The position numbers and the translations under genes are program-made. Of a stretch of DNA of 64,000 bases, positions 1 through 8,583 are shown piece after piece (the stretch's first letter is position 1; each line of letters begins with the position of its first letter). A model generated the notes under the pieces. That model was not told the origin of the DNA. It saw only the letters and a list, made by a program, of their open reading frames with translations, and did not search any database. Where the stretch lies: assembly GCF_947250645.1 (NCBI RefSeq), contig NZ_OX366334.1, forward strand, positions 620,001-684,000, given 5' to 3'. This DNA comes from Wolbachia endosymbiont (group B) of Eucosma cana. Lineage in GTDB: Bacteria; Pseudomonadota; Alphaproteobacteria; Rickettsiales; Anaplasmataceae.

Positions 1-2
1 CT

Positions 3-794
3 TTTATCACAAGCTATAGAGACCATGGCTTAATGCTCTCATGTGATTCTGATCCAAATGTTGTAATGGCAGAACTCACGGGCAAAGAAACAGGATGTTC
101 AAAAGGCAAAGGTGGCTCCATGCACATATTTGATGTTGAAAAAAATTTCTTTGGTGGACATGGAATAGTAGGTGCACAAGTCCCAATTGGTACAGGAATA
201 GCATTTGCTAATAAATACAAGAAAAAAGATAACGTTGTATTCACATATTTTGGTGACGGTGCTGCAAATCAAGGACAAGTATATGAATCATTTAATATGG
301 CAGCTTTATGGAAATTACCTGTGGTTTACATCATAGAAAATAACGAATACGCAATGGGAACTTCTGTGCAAAGATCAACTTTAGTAACTGAACTATATAA
401 AAGAGGAGAGAGTTTTGGTATTCCTGGAAAACAAGTTGATGGAATGGATTTTTTCTCTGTCTATGAGATAACAAGTGAAATAGCTGAGCACGTACGTGGG
501 GGAAAAGGACCTCTCTTGCTTGAAATGAAGACATATAGATATCGTGGCCATTCGATGTCAGATCCTGCTACTTATCGCTCAAAAGAAGAAGTTGAAGATA
601 TGAAGCAAAATCATGATCCTATAAGCACCTTAAAGCAGTATATAACAGACAATAAAATCGCTTCTGATGAAGAATGCAAAGCTATTGATAAGGAAATACG
701 AGATTTAGTAAAAAAGTCAGAAGATTTTGCTAAAAATAGTAAAGAGCCAGGCATTGATGAACTATATACTGATGTTTATAAATTTGTTAGCTAA
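3..794 (+). CDS. pdhA: Pyruvate dehydrogenase E1 alpha subunit, 5' truncated by window edge
   Basis: This is the alpha chain of the thiamine-diphosphate-dependent E1 component, which decarboxylates pyruvate and passes the acetyl group to E2. The frame is already open at base 3 and reads SYRDHGLML, a conserved E1-alpha stretch, so the gene starts upstream of the window. The ThDP/Mg motif runs from GDGAANQG to ENNEYAMGT (about residues 80-110 of the visible part). The loop YRYRGHSMSDP lies near residue 170. The C-terminus is helical, as is usual for the family. The E3 partner lpd lies 3 kb downstream on the other strand. The identification is firm; only the 5' end is missing. Confidence 0.95.
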   Translation, partial: FITSYRDHGLMLSCDSDPNVVMAELTGKETGCSKGKGGSMHIFDVEKNFFGGHGIVGAQVPIGTGIAFANKYKKKDNVVFTYFGDGAANQGQVYESFNMAALWKLPVVYIIENNEYAMGTSVQRSTLVTELYKRGESFGIPGKQVDGMDFFSVYEITSEIAEHVRGGKGPLLLEMKTYRYRGHSMSDPATYRSKEEVEDMKQNHDPISTLKQYITDNKIASDEECKAIDKEIRDLVKKSEDFAKNSKEPGIDELYTDVYKFVS

Positions 795-999
795 TCAGTT
801 GCCATCAAAATTATGTTTTGGCCTACTATAGATATTTTTTGGCAGCACTTAACTTTATTATATAACAGCCTAGTCAATAGAAACTGTAGTAACTCTTATA
901 TTATTGATATACACCGCTCTTGGATCATAGGTTAAATGAGTTTTATTTGACTTTTTGTGCTAGTTTGCAGAATATAAAGTTATTAATTGAATAAAATAC

Positions 1000-2430
1000 A
1001 TGACAAAAGAAAACTGGGAGACAGTAATTGGACTTGAGGTACACGCTCAGGTTTCTTCTAAGACAAAGCTATTTTCTAGTTCACTAACGGAATTTGGCAC
1101 TGAGCACAATACTCAAGTTTCTCTAGTTGATGCAGCAATGCCAGGTACATTGCCAATATTAAATTATAGCTGCATAGAGCAAGCAATATGCACCGGACTT
1201 GCAATTTCTGCAGAAATTAATAAATGCTCTTACTTTGACCGGAAAAATTATTTTTATCCCGATTTACCACAAGGTTATCAAATAACCCAGTTCTTTGAGC
1301 CAATAGTTAAAAATGGCAAAGTTTTTATCAATAATAATGAAAAAGAAATAAGAATCGCAAGAATTCACTTAGAGCAAGATGCAGGAAAGAGTATTCATGA
1401 AGAAAGCAAAACTTACATAGATTTAAATCGTGCAGGTGTTGCTTTAATGGAAATTGTTTCAGAGCCAGATCTTCGTTCATCTGCAGAAGCTGCAGAATTC
1501 ATGAAAAAGTTGAGGCAGATTTTGCGTTACATCGGTTCATGTGATGGTGATATGGAAAAGGGGTCACTTCGCTGTGATGCAAATGTTTCTGTTCGCCCAA
1601 AGGGCAGTAGCACATTTGGCACTCGTTGTGAAATAAAAAACTTAAATTCAATACGTTATATTGTACAAGCTATAGATTATGAAGCACAAAGGCAGATCAA
1701 AATTTTGGAAAGCGGAGGAGAAATAAGTCAAGATACCTTATTGTTTGATGTCACTTTAGGAAAAACAAAAGTGATGAGAAGCAAAGAAGATTCAAGTGAC
1801 TATAGATATTTCCCTGAACCTGATTTACTACCTGTTGAAATAAGCCAAGACAAAATTGATTCTATTAAATCATCTTTACCCGAGTTGCCAGATCAAAAAA
1901 AACTTCGATACATAGAGGAATTAGGTATAAATGAATACGATGCAGACGTTATCACTTCTGATAAAGAAATTGCTGATTATTTTGAAAAATTAGCAAAAAA
2001 GCATGATTCAAAGATTGCAGTTACCTGGTTAACCGTCGAGCTTTTCGGTCGTTTAAATAAAACAAATATTGATATTGTTAGCTCTCCAATTAAAGCAGAT
2101 GCTTTATCCGAACTCCTCGACTTTATCGTCGATGGAACGATCTCTGCTAAACTTGGTAAACAAGTTTTTGATATTATGTTTGAAACTGGAAAGCCTGCAT
2201 CCCTTATTATAGAAGAGCAGGATCTCAAGCAAATAACTGACACATGTCAAATCTCAGAGGTAATAGATACAATCATCAATAACAACCAAGATAAAGTTCA
2301 AGAATATAAGGGTGGTAAAACAAGATTGTATGGATTCTTTGTTGGTGAAGTTATGAAATCTACCAAAGGAAAAGCTAGCCCTGATGTCGTAAACTTGATT
2401 TTGAGTGAAAAATTAAAATTGAGTGCCTAG
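1000..2430 (+). CDS. gatB: Aspartyl/glutamyl-tRNA(Asn/Gln) amidotransferase subunit B
   Basis: GatB is the tRNA-binding and kinase subunit of GatCAB, which amidates misacylated Asp-tRNA(Asn) or Glu-tRNA(Gln). The 476 residues match the usual length. The N-terminus [12 protein letters not shown] and the signatures [14 protein letters not shown] and [10 protein letters not shown] are classic for GatB/GatE. The C-terminal tail (GKASPDVVN, about residues 455-465) is the YqeY-like domain end. The ATG at 1000 immediately precedes the conserved N-terminus. The gene stands alone, with about 200 bp upstream and no partner gat genes nearby. gatB is one of the five Wolbachia MLST loci, so this copy can type the strain. 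Confidence 0.97.
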   Translation: MTKENWETVIGLEVHAQVSSKTKLFSSSLTEFGTEHNTQVSLVDAAMPGTLPILNYSCIEQAICTGLAISAEINKCSYFDRKNYFYPDLPQGYQITQFFEPIVKNGKVFINNNEKEIRIARIHLEQDAGKSIHEESKTYIDLNRAGVALMEIVSEPDLRSSAEAAEFMKKLRQILRYIGSCDGDMEKGSLRCDANVSVRPKGSSTFGTRCEIKNLNSIRYIVQAIDYEAQRQIKILESGGEISQDTLLFDVTLGKTKVMRSKEDSSDYRYFPEPDLLPVEISQDKIDSIKSSLPELPDQKKLRYIEELGINEYDADVITSDKEIADYFEKLAKKHDSKIAVTWLTVELFGRLNKTNIDIVSSPIKADALSELLDFIVDGTISAKLGKQVFDIMFETGKPASLIIEEQDLKQITDTCQISEVIDTIINNNQDKVQEYKGGKTRLYGFFVGEVMKSTKGKASPDVVNLILSEKLKLSA

Positions 2431-2636
2431 GTGTACGATCCCAGATCTTTTGCTATTTGCTTGACTTGTTTCTTTACATAGCTTCTAATTTAAATTCTGC
2501 TGTCTATTCTATTCACAACCTTTTGCAAAACGCTTTGCTTTCTCTCTGCTGGTCACTATTGCTTATATAAAGCAAGTATAGTACTGAATGATGTTGCAAG
2601 CACTCAGTTCGGCAATATTATCGATTTAAGACGAAG

Positions 2637-3557
2637 TTAAGATTTTGATTTTTTATTCAAACTCTTCTGAAAGTTTTTATACATATTGAAGACATCTTGA
2701 TAATTTAGGTGAGTGTAAACTTGAGTAGTTTCAAGGCTTGAATGGCCAAGCAGCTGTTGTATTGATCTTATATCAATATCTTCCTGAAGCAAATGAGTAG
2801 CAAAACTATGGCGAAATGCATGTGGAGATAAAATTTCTGGTAAGTTTAAAAATCTTCTTATTTTTTGCAAACGATTAGCAACATAAGTTCTTCCCAATTT
2901 TTTTCCTCTTACCCCCACAAAAAGATGTCCCGCTTCGTCAAAGTGGGGACAAGCTTTTATATATTTTTGTATACACTTTTTTACTACTGGAAGAATAAAT
3001 ACCTGCCTTTGTTTATCTCCCTTACCTGTTACTATTAAACTTTCATTGCTAATATCACTAACCTTAAGATTCAATGCTTCAGTGATTCTTAAACCCGTAC
3101 CATATAGCAGAACGACAATTGCAATTTCTCTTTTTACCACCCAAGGCTCGCCTAGATCAGGCAATTTCATTTCTTTCAATAGAGTTTCTATGTTAGATAT
3201 TGAAAGTGCTTTAGGTAGAGTTCTTCTCTGAATTGGCCTTGATAAAGAAAATACCGCTTCATTATTTATTTCATAATTGTTTTTTATATATTTGAAAAAA
3301 TTTCTGATTACTGATAATGCGCGAGTGTTAGATCTCGCATTTACACCTCTTGTATAACGAGAGGTAAACCAACTTCTCAGTTCAGGTATGCTTAATTTTT
3401 CTAAAGAGCCAACATTTACTTCTTCACCAATGTGAGTATTTAGGAAACTTATAAGATCTTTGAGGTCCCTCATGTATGACTCCAAAGTGTTTGGTGAGTA
3501 AGACCTGTTGTACTTTAGCCAATCATACCATTTTTCAATGATTGAACCGAGGTCCAC
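2637..3557 (-). CDS. xerC: Xer-type tyrosine recombinase
   Basis: This is a site-specific tyrosine recombinase expected to resolve chromosome dimers at dif with a partner Xer protein. It has 306 residues. The N-terminal SAM-like core-binding domain covers about residues 5-95. The catalytic domain carries Arg in GTGLRITEAL, the HAFRHSFATHLL box, LGHSSLETTQ and the Tyr nucleophile in QVYTHLN. The start is GTG, two bases after the lpd stop codon, so translation is probably coupled to lpd. The gene is the last of a BamB-like, lpd, xer run. XerC rather than XerD is a judgement from general resemblance and is not certain. Confidence 0.85.
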   Translation of the reverse strand: MDLGSIIEKWYDWLKYNRSYSPNTLESYMRDLKDLISFLNTHIGEEVNVGSLEKLSIPELRSWFTSRYTRGVNARSNTRALSVIRNFFKYIKNNYEINNEAVFSLSRPIQRRTLPKALSISNIETLLKEMKLPDLGEPWVVKREIAIVVLLYGTGLRITEALNLKVSDISNESLIVTGKGDKQRQVFILPVVKKCIQKYIKACPHFDEAGHLFVGVRGKKLGRTYVANRLQKIRRFLNLPEILSPHAFRHSFATHLLQEDIDIRSIQQLLGHSSLETTQVYTHLNYQDVFNMYKNFQKSLNKKSKS

Positions 3558-3559
3558 AG

Positions 3560-4948
3560 TTACTTTTTAAAGAAAGCATCGATGCACGCATCCCTAAAGG
3601 CTTCATTTATATCAGGATGAGAGTGACAAATTCTGTATATATCCTCTGCTGCTGCACCATATGCCATTGCAACCGCTGCTTCATTGATTAGCGTATCAGC
3701 GTATGCTCCTATGATATGTACACCGAGTATTGTATCTGCTTTGCTACAAGTCAGAACTTTCACGAATCCCTCAGCATCGTCAGTGACTTTTGCTCTACCG
3801 TTTGCAGCAAATTGACATTTACCAACTTTATACTTTCGACCAGCACTTTTTAGTTCTTCTTCAGTTTTACCGATTGAAGAAACTGCAGGGTGGGTGTAAA
3901 TGACTGACGGTATGATTTCATAATCAACGTGAGGCAATTGCCTTGCTAGTATCTCTGCAACTGCCACCCCTTCTTCCTCAGCTTTGTGAGCAAGCATTGC
4001 TCCACCAATCACATCACCAATAGCAAATATTCCTTTCACATTAGTTTCATATCTGTTGTTAACTTGAACGAAACCACGATTATCTTTTTCCATTTTTTCA
4101 TCAATACCAAGACCATCAGTACATGGTTTGCGTCCTGCTGCCACCAATACCTTATCCGCCTCTATAGTGTTTATTTGATTATCTTTTACAGAGCAAACTT
4201 TCACACTCAAAGAGTTACTACTTTGTTTTATCTCTTCAACTTTGGTGCTGAGTAAAAATTTTATTCCCTGCTTTTGTAGACTAGAAAGTAAAGACTTACT
4301 TAGTTCGCTATCCATTGCTGCAGCGATTCTATCAAAAAACTCTACTACAGTAACTTCAGAGCCTAGCCTATTCCACACAGAAGACATTTCAAGTCCTATT
4401 GCCCCAGCTCCAATTACAACAAGTTTTTTTGGTACTTCAGTTAAAGACAATGCACCAGTTGATGAAATGATATTTTTCTCATCAATATCAATTCCTGGTA
4501 GAGAACTAACATCAGAACCAGTTGCAATTACTATATTTTTTGCCTTCAGTACCTTACCTTCAACTGAAACTTCAAGGTTGTCTTGATCAAAAGAAGTAAT
4601 TTTTCCAAGTCCATTGATCTTAGTAATTTTGTAAAGGTTAAACAGATATTCTATGCCTTTTCCAAGTTCTTGAACTCTAGCGTCTTTATAGCCTAGCATT
4701 TCTTTCAAATCGAGACTTACATCCTTAACTTTTATGCCAAGTTTTGATAGATTATTTTTCGCGCTAGCATACTGATAAGAGGAATGGAGTAATGCTTTTG
4801 ATGGTATACACCCAACTCGCAAACACGTGCCACCAAAAATGCTATTTTTGTCTATACAAGCAACTTTGAGTCCAAGTTTTGCAGCAGCAATAGCGCATTT
4901 GTAACCACCTGGACCACCACCTATAATAATCAAATCATAATCAGTCAT
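3560..4948 (-). CDS. lpdA: Dihydrolipoyl dehydrogenase (E3)
   Basis: This flavoenzyme reoxidises dihydrolipoamide in the pyruvate and 2-oxoglutarate dehydrogenase complexes. The N-terminal FAD dinucleotide fold (IIGGGPGGY) is followed by the redox-active disulfide GGTCLRVGCIPSK. A second Rossmann motif (VIGAGAIGLE) binds NAD. The C-terminal interface domain ends with the catalytic HSHPDINEAFRDA. An in-frame ATG exists at 4957, but the ATG at 4948 gives the canonical MTDYDLIIIGGG start and an 8-base ATGACTGA overlap with the upstream BamB-like gene, which suggests translational coupling. The product is 462 aa, normal for the family. Confidence 0.95.
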   Translation of the reverse strand: MTDYDLIIIGGGPGGYKCAIAAAKLGLKVACIDKNSIFGGTCLRVGCIPSKALLHSSYQYASAKNNLSKLGIKVKDVSLDLKEMLGYKDARVQELGKGIEYLFNLYKITKINGLGKITSFDQDNLEVSVEGKVLKAKNIVIATGSDVSSLPGIDIDEKNIISSTGALSLTEVPKKLVVIGAGAIGLEMSSVWNRLGSEVTVVEFFDRIAAAMDSELSKSLLSSLQKQGIKFLLSTKVEEIKQSSNSLSVKVCSVKDNQINTIEADKVLVAAGRKPCTDGLGIDEKMEKDNRGFVQVNNRYETNVKGIFAIGDVIGGAMLAHKAEEEGVAVAEILARQLPHVDYEIIPSVIYTHPAVSSIGKTEEELKSAGRKYKVGKCQFAANGRAKVTDDAEGFVKVLTCSKADTILGVHIIGAYADTLINEAAVAMAYGAAAEDIYRICHSHPDINEAFRDACIDAFFKK

Positions 4949-6050
4949 AAAAAACAAACCTATTTTCTAAAGAATAAACACCATTTCCTTCAGTCGTTAT
5001 ATACATCTTACCATGGGTAAATACTGGAGCATGAAACACATTACCAGGTATTTTAATTACCCTTCCTGTACTTTCAGATCCAGGAAAAACAAATATTGAA
5101 CCTTTATTACTTGTTACCCAAAGCGTATGGGCATACATAATTGGAACAAACAATTGCACATTCTCTATAAAATCAGATGTCCAAACTGTTTTTCCACTTT
5201 GTATGTCGATGCCAATTACCTTATTATCTTTAGTCACCATGAAAATTCTTCCGCCTTCTTTTTGTTTCTCTGCAGGAATAAGAGGGCTATAATATGACTC
5301 AATGTTTGATATACTTTTTACTTGTAGTGGCCTTGACCATAAAATATTTCCTGAGTTTACGTCAATGCTATAAATATAAGAGTTGCTCGTAGCTATTAAG
5401 ATATTATCGTGTACTCTAGGCGTAGTAGTTACATCTGTAAGCTGTGTATCTAAAAGATTTGTAGCTAATTTTTGGCTCCATAGTTTTTTACCTTCTTCAT
5501 TAAAAGCTATTAACTCACCATTTGAAAATGGTGCCATTATTTTATCATTAGAGACTGCTGGTGAGATGGAATATAAACCTCGAACCTCATTTATACCATT
5601 TTGATAAGCCCAAATGGGGCTGCCATCTTTTATATCAAATACATGTAGATAGTTATCAATAGTCAATACTACCAACTTATTGTTTATTACTATTGCTTTC
5701 CCTCTTGCCGGAGCTCTTAATTCTTTTTCCCATTGAATCTCCCCTGTTTTCGCATCTATTGTGTGTAGAATGTTATCCACTACAAAGAAAACATTTTCTT
5801 TGTAGCTCGATAAACTCATATTACCAATTTTTTTCCTACTTGAGAGGTATAATTTCCAATTTATAACTCTTGGGTTATCGATATCAAAGGAATATAAGGT
5901 ACCGTGCTTGTCTGGTAAAATAACGCTATTTTCTGCAAGTATTGGAGCTACATATCCTTGAGATAATTTTTTATCTACTAAACTTATTCGTTCGCTTGCC
6001 ATTGTATAGTTACTATACAATAACATTATCATGACAATTATTATTTTCAT
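4941..6050 (-). CDS. PQQ-type beta-propeller protein, BamB-like
   Basis: This is a probable periplasmic beta-propeller resembling BamB, the accessory subunit of the outer-membrane beta-barrel assembly machine. The 369 residues start with a hydrophobic signal segment (IIIVMIMLLYSNYTMA). The body is repeated blades with tryptophan-docking patterns such as ETGEIQWEKEL-like units: DAKTGEIQWEKEL, DIKDGSPIWAYQ, DVNSGNILWSRPL and DIQSGKTVWTSDF, spaced about 40-50 residues apart. No clear lipobox cysteine follows the signal, so lipoprotein anchoring is not supported. It overlaps the start of lpd by 8 bases. The exact BamB role is inferred from fold and genome context, not proven. Confidence 0.75.
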   Translation of the reverse strand: MKIIIVMIMLLYSNYTMASERISLVDKKLSQGYVAPILAENSVILPDKHGTLYSFDIDNPRVINWKLYLSSRKKIGNMSLSSYKENVFFVVDNILHTIDAKTGEIQWEKELRAPARGKAIVINNKLVVLTIDNYLHVFDIKDGSPIWAYQNGINEVRGLYSISPAVSNDKIMAPFSNGELIAFNEEGKKLWSQKLATNLLDTQLTDVTTTPRVHDNILIATSNSYIYSIDVNSGNILWSRPLQVKSISNIESYYSPLIPAEKQKEGGRIFMVTKDNKVIGIDIQSGKTVWTSDFIENVQLFVPIMYAHTLWVTSNKGSIFVFPGSESTGRVIKIPGNVFHAPVFTHGKMYITTEGNGVYSLENRFVFYD

Positions 6051-6373
6051 TATTTAGTGAAAACAAGATTCATTAATATACATACTAGAAACGTAAATCA
6101 CAACGAAAATGTTCTTAATTGTGGATCAAAAGCATTAACGTAATGTCATGCCATTATGTAAAGATTCTCTTACTGTAATAATTTTTATCAAGTATTGATT
6201 AAAACACATTTCGATAGCTCAGACTAACGCTGTCAGTAATATTACCATAATATGAAATGGAAATGTACGCAGCATTTTCACGATGAAAGATATTGTTGTA
6301 ATGTCATTCATTTAAACTATGCATATCAATTTGAAAAATGTACATTGTCTTATGCTATAGTACCTAAAAATAA
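6051..6373. other. Intergenic region between divergent genes
   Basis: These 323 bases separate the minus-strand propeller gene from the plus-strand oxidase-like gene. They presumably hold both promoters. I see no convincing ORF, RNA gene or repeat. Short ORFs in this stretch have no coding character. Confidence 0.5.
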
Positions 6374-7666
6374 ATGCTCAACATACAAAATAACGCTTCA
6401 CTTTGCAGGCAATGGATATTCTTGGCAGTACTTGCTCTTGCTTGTTCTGGACTGCTGTCAATAATTGTTATTTTTCTACGATTGCCTTTTATTTCTTCTC
6501 TCATTCCTTCTGCACAATATATCTTTGATAATGCACTGGTGATACACGTAAATTTGTCAATTTTGGTATGGATGTGCTCTATAATATCTCTGCTCTTCAT
6601 CATAAACTTAAAAAACACCAATCATTGGTTTAACTTCTCATGGATTCTCTCAATCCTTTCCATGCTGCTAATGTTTATATCTGCATTTGTTCCAAATACT
6701 GAAGTTATCAAAAGTAACTATATACCTGTATTACAAAACAAATTATTTTTACTTGGACTCAGTCTTTTCATTACCAGCATATTGATAAATACAGCTCTAG
6801 CCTACATATCAAATAAACAAGACTCATATCTTTCAATCGGACAAATTGGCCTGGTCATTATACTTGTGTCATCATTTCTTTGTGTTGTTTTAGCACATAA
6901 AAATATGCCTCCAGGTCTATATCACTCAGACAAGAATTTATTTTATGAATATCTCTTTTGGGGAGGCGGACATTTACTGCAGTTTGCCTTTGCTCAAGCA
7001 ATGTTTTTAGTTTATTTGATCATACTGAATGCTCGCTATATTAGTCTAAATAAAATTACCATTTTACCACTATTTATAAACACAGTTTTGACCGTAGGTG
7101 CGCCGTTTATATACTTTATTTATTCGGCGGATAGTGCTGAATTGATACAGTTTTTTACCTGGCATATGAGAATTGCTGGAGCAGTTCTGCCGTGCTTTTT
7201 AACAATATTAGTGTATTGCAACATAAAAACTCTACTCAATGATAAGGGCAATTATCTTCTCCACTCGTTTGTATTGTTCATTTATGGAGGTGTGCTTGGA
7301 GTGCTAACTATTGAAGGAAATGTCACTATCCCTGCGCATTATCACGGTTCTGTGGTTGGTATTACTATAGCTTTTATGAATTTTGTCTACTGGCTGTTAC
7401 CAAAATTGGGCTGTAAAGAAATAAAAAGCTCCATAGTAAGATTACAGATTTACGCTTACAGTTTGGGACATTTTCTCCATATTACTGGCCTTGTTTGGCT
7501 TGGTGGATATGGTGCCTTAAGAAAAGTTGCAGATCTGCCAAGTATTTCATCAATGTTAGCACGCACGTGCTTCATTATAGGTGGTGCTATATCAGTTATT
7601 GGTGGAATGTTGTTTGTAATAATTGTGCTTTCACATTTGTTAAAAGGCAAAGCGCGTACCAACTAA
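6374..7666 (+). CDS. Haem-copper oxidase subunit I-like membrane protein
   Basis: This is a polytopic membrane protein of 430 aa with about twelve hydrophobic segments. Histidine placement recalls cytochrome oxidase subunit I: HVNLSILVW in an early helix (haem ligand position), FWGGGH (the CuB His position) and PAHYHGSVVG (the late paired-histidine helix). It is shorter and much more divergent than a normal CoxA, and the Tyr after the GGGH motif is not obvious. It stands alone, with no subunit II or III genes. Related orphan COX1-domain proteins occur in Rickettsiales. An oxidase or haem-binding role is an inference; catalytic competence is doubtful. Confidence 0.6.
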   Translation: MLNIQNNASLCRQWIFLAVLALACSGLLSIIVIFLRLPFISSLIPSAQYIFDNALVIHVNLSILVWMCSIISLLFIINLKNTNHWFNFSWILSILSMLLMFISAFVPNTEVIKSNYIPVLQNKLFLLGLSLFITSILINTALAYISNKQDSYLSIGQIGLVIILVSSFLCVVLAHKNMPPGLYHSDKNLFYEYLFWGGGHLLQFAFAQAMFLVYLIILNARYISLNKITILPLFINTVLTVGAPFIYFIYSADSAELIQFFTWHMRIAGAVLPCFLTILVYCNIKTLLNDKGNYLLHSFVLFIYGGVLGVLTIEGNVTIPAHYHGSVVGITIAFMNFVYWLLPKLGCKEIKSSIVRLQIYAYSLGHFLHITGLVWLGGYGALRKVADLPSISSMLARTCFIIGGAISVIGGMLFVIIVLSHLLKGKARTN

Positions 7667-7783
7667 CCCACAGAAACAAAACTAAAAATTTTAGTGTGAA
7701 ATTACTATATTTACTTTGTACTATGGCTCAAACAACCTGCTTCAAATTTGGAAAGGCAGTGAAATGAAAAAAACTATATCAAG

Positions 7784-8437
7784 CTACACTGAATTCTTAC
7801 TTGCTACTCCTTGTGGTTCTTGTGTTCCATTTACTTGAGAGCTAGGTTGCATTATTAAACCACCAGCTAAGAATGCAGATACTGTTGCTATAACAACGAT
7901 CAACCACATGTCCAATTTAGTTGTATGTTCAAGTGTAATATACACTACTAACCCAACAGCAAGACCAGTACTAGCAGTAGCGATGTATGTTGCTTTTTCT
8001 TTTAGTTGTTTATTTGCTTCATTTTTGACTTCTAATATTTTCTTTTCTTGCTGTGAATGCTGGATTTGAGTATTTAGTTTATTTTTTTCAGCTTTTAATT
8101 CTATATTTTCGTTCTGAGCTGTCTTCCTTGCATATTCTAAGGATCTATTTAACCGTTTAGCTCTATCCTTTTTAGTTTGTAAGTCTTTATTTTCCGCCTC
8201 TAGCTGCTCAAGTTTATTTATTTTTTGTTTCATTTCACTTTTCATTTCATTTTTTAATTCATTTCTTATTTTATCTTTCAATGTAGCTATTGCATCTTCT
8301 GAGCTTTTTTTAACTTCTAGTTCCAACACGTCCTCAAGCAATTCTGCTAGTTTTATTTTTTCGTTGGAGGGCAGATAGTATGGATCATATAGAGCATTAA
8401 CAAGATCTTGTAAATCAGAAAATTTAAAATCAGGCAT
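7784..8437 (-). CDS. Coiled-coil protein with C-terminal membrane hairpin
   Basis: I do not recognise a family. From the ATG at 8437 (MPDFKFSDLQ, preceded by a GAGG ribosome site) the product is 217 aa. Residues about 40-150 are highly charged, with heptad-like Leu/Lys/Glu, which indicates a long coiled coil. Two hydrophobic segments follow (TASTGLAVGLVVYITL and MWLIVVIATVSAFLAGGLI), then a short polar tail. An upstream in-frame start at 8491 would add 18 residues but lacks a clear ribosome site. The architecture suits a membrane-anchored structural or secreted host-interaction protein, but this is speculation. Confidence 0.6.
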   Translation of the reverse strand: MPDFKFSDLQDLVNALYDPYYLPSNEKIKLAELLEDVLELEVKKSSEDAIATLKDKIRNELKNEMKSEMKQKINKLEQLEAENKDLQTKKDRAKRLNRSLEYARKTAQNENIELKAEKNKLNTQIQHSQQEKKILEVKNEANKQLKEKATYIATASTGLAVGLVVYITLEHTTKLDMWLIVVIATVSAFLAGGLIMQPSSQVNGTQEPQGVASKNSV

Positions 8438-8583
8438 AATAAACCTCAATACTAAAAATTTATCGTGTAATACATAAAAAACTAAAATCAAGAAATTTTG
8501 TATTATAAACTAAAATGTCAGACATTAAAATTGCTGTATTTGCTCAATTGTGCTAATTTAAAGCTTAAAACTGAAAAATATTT

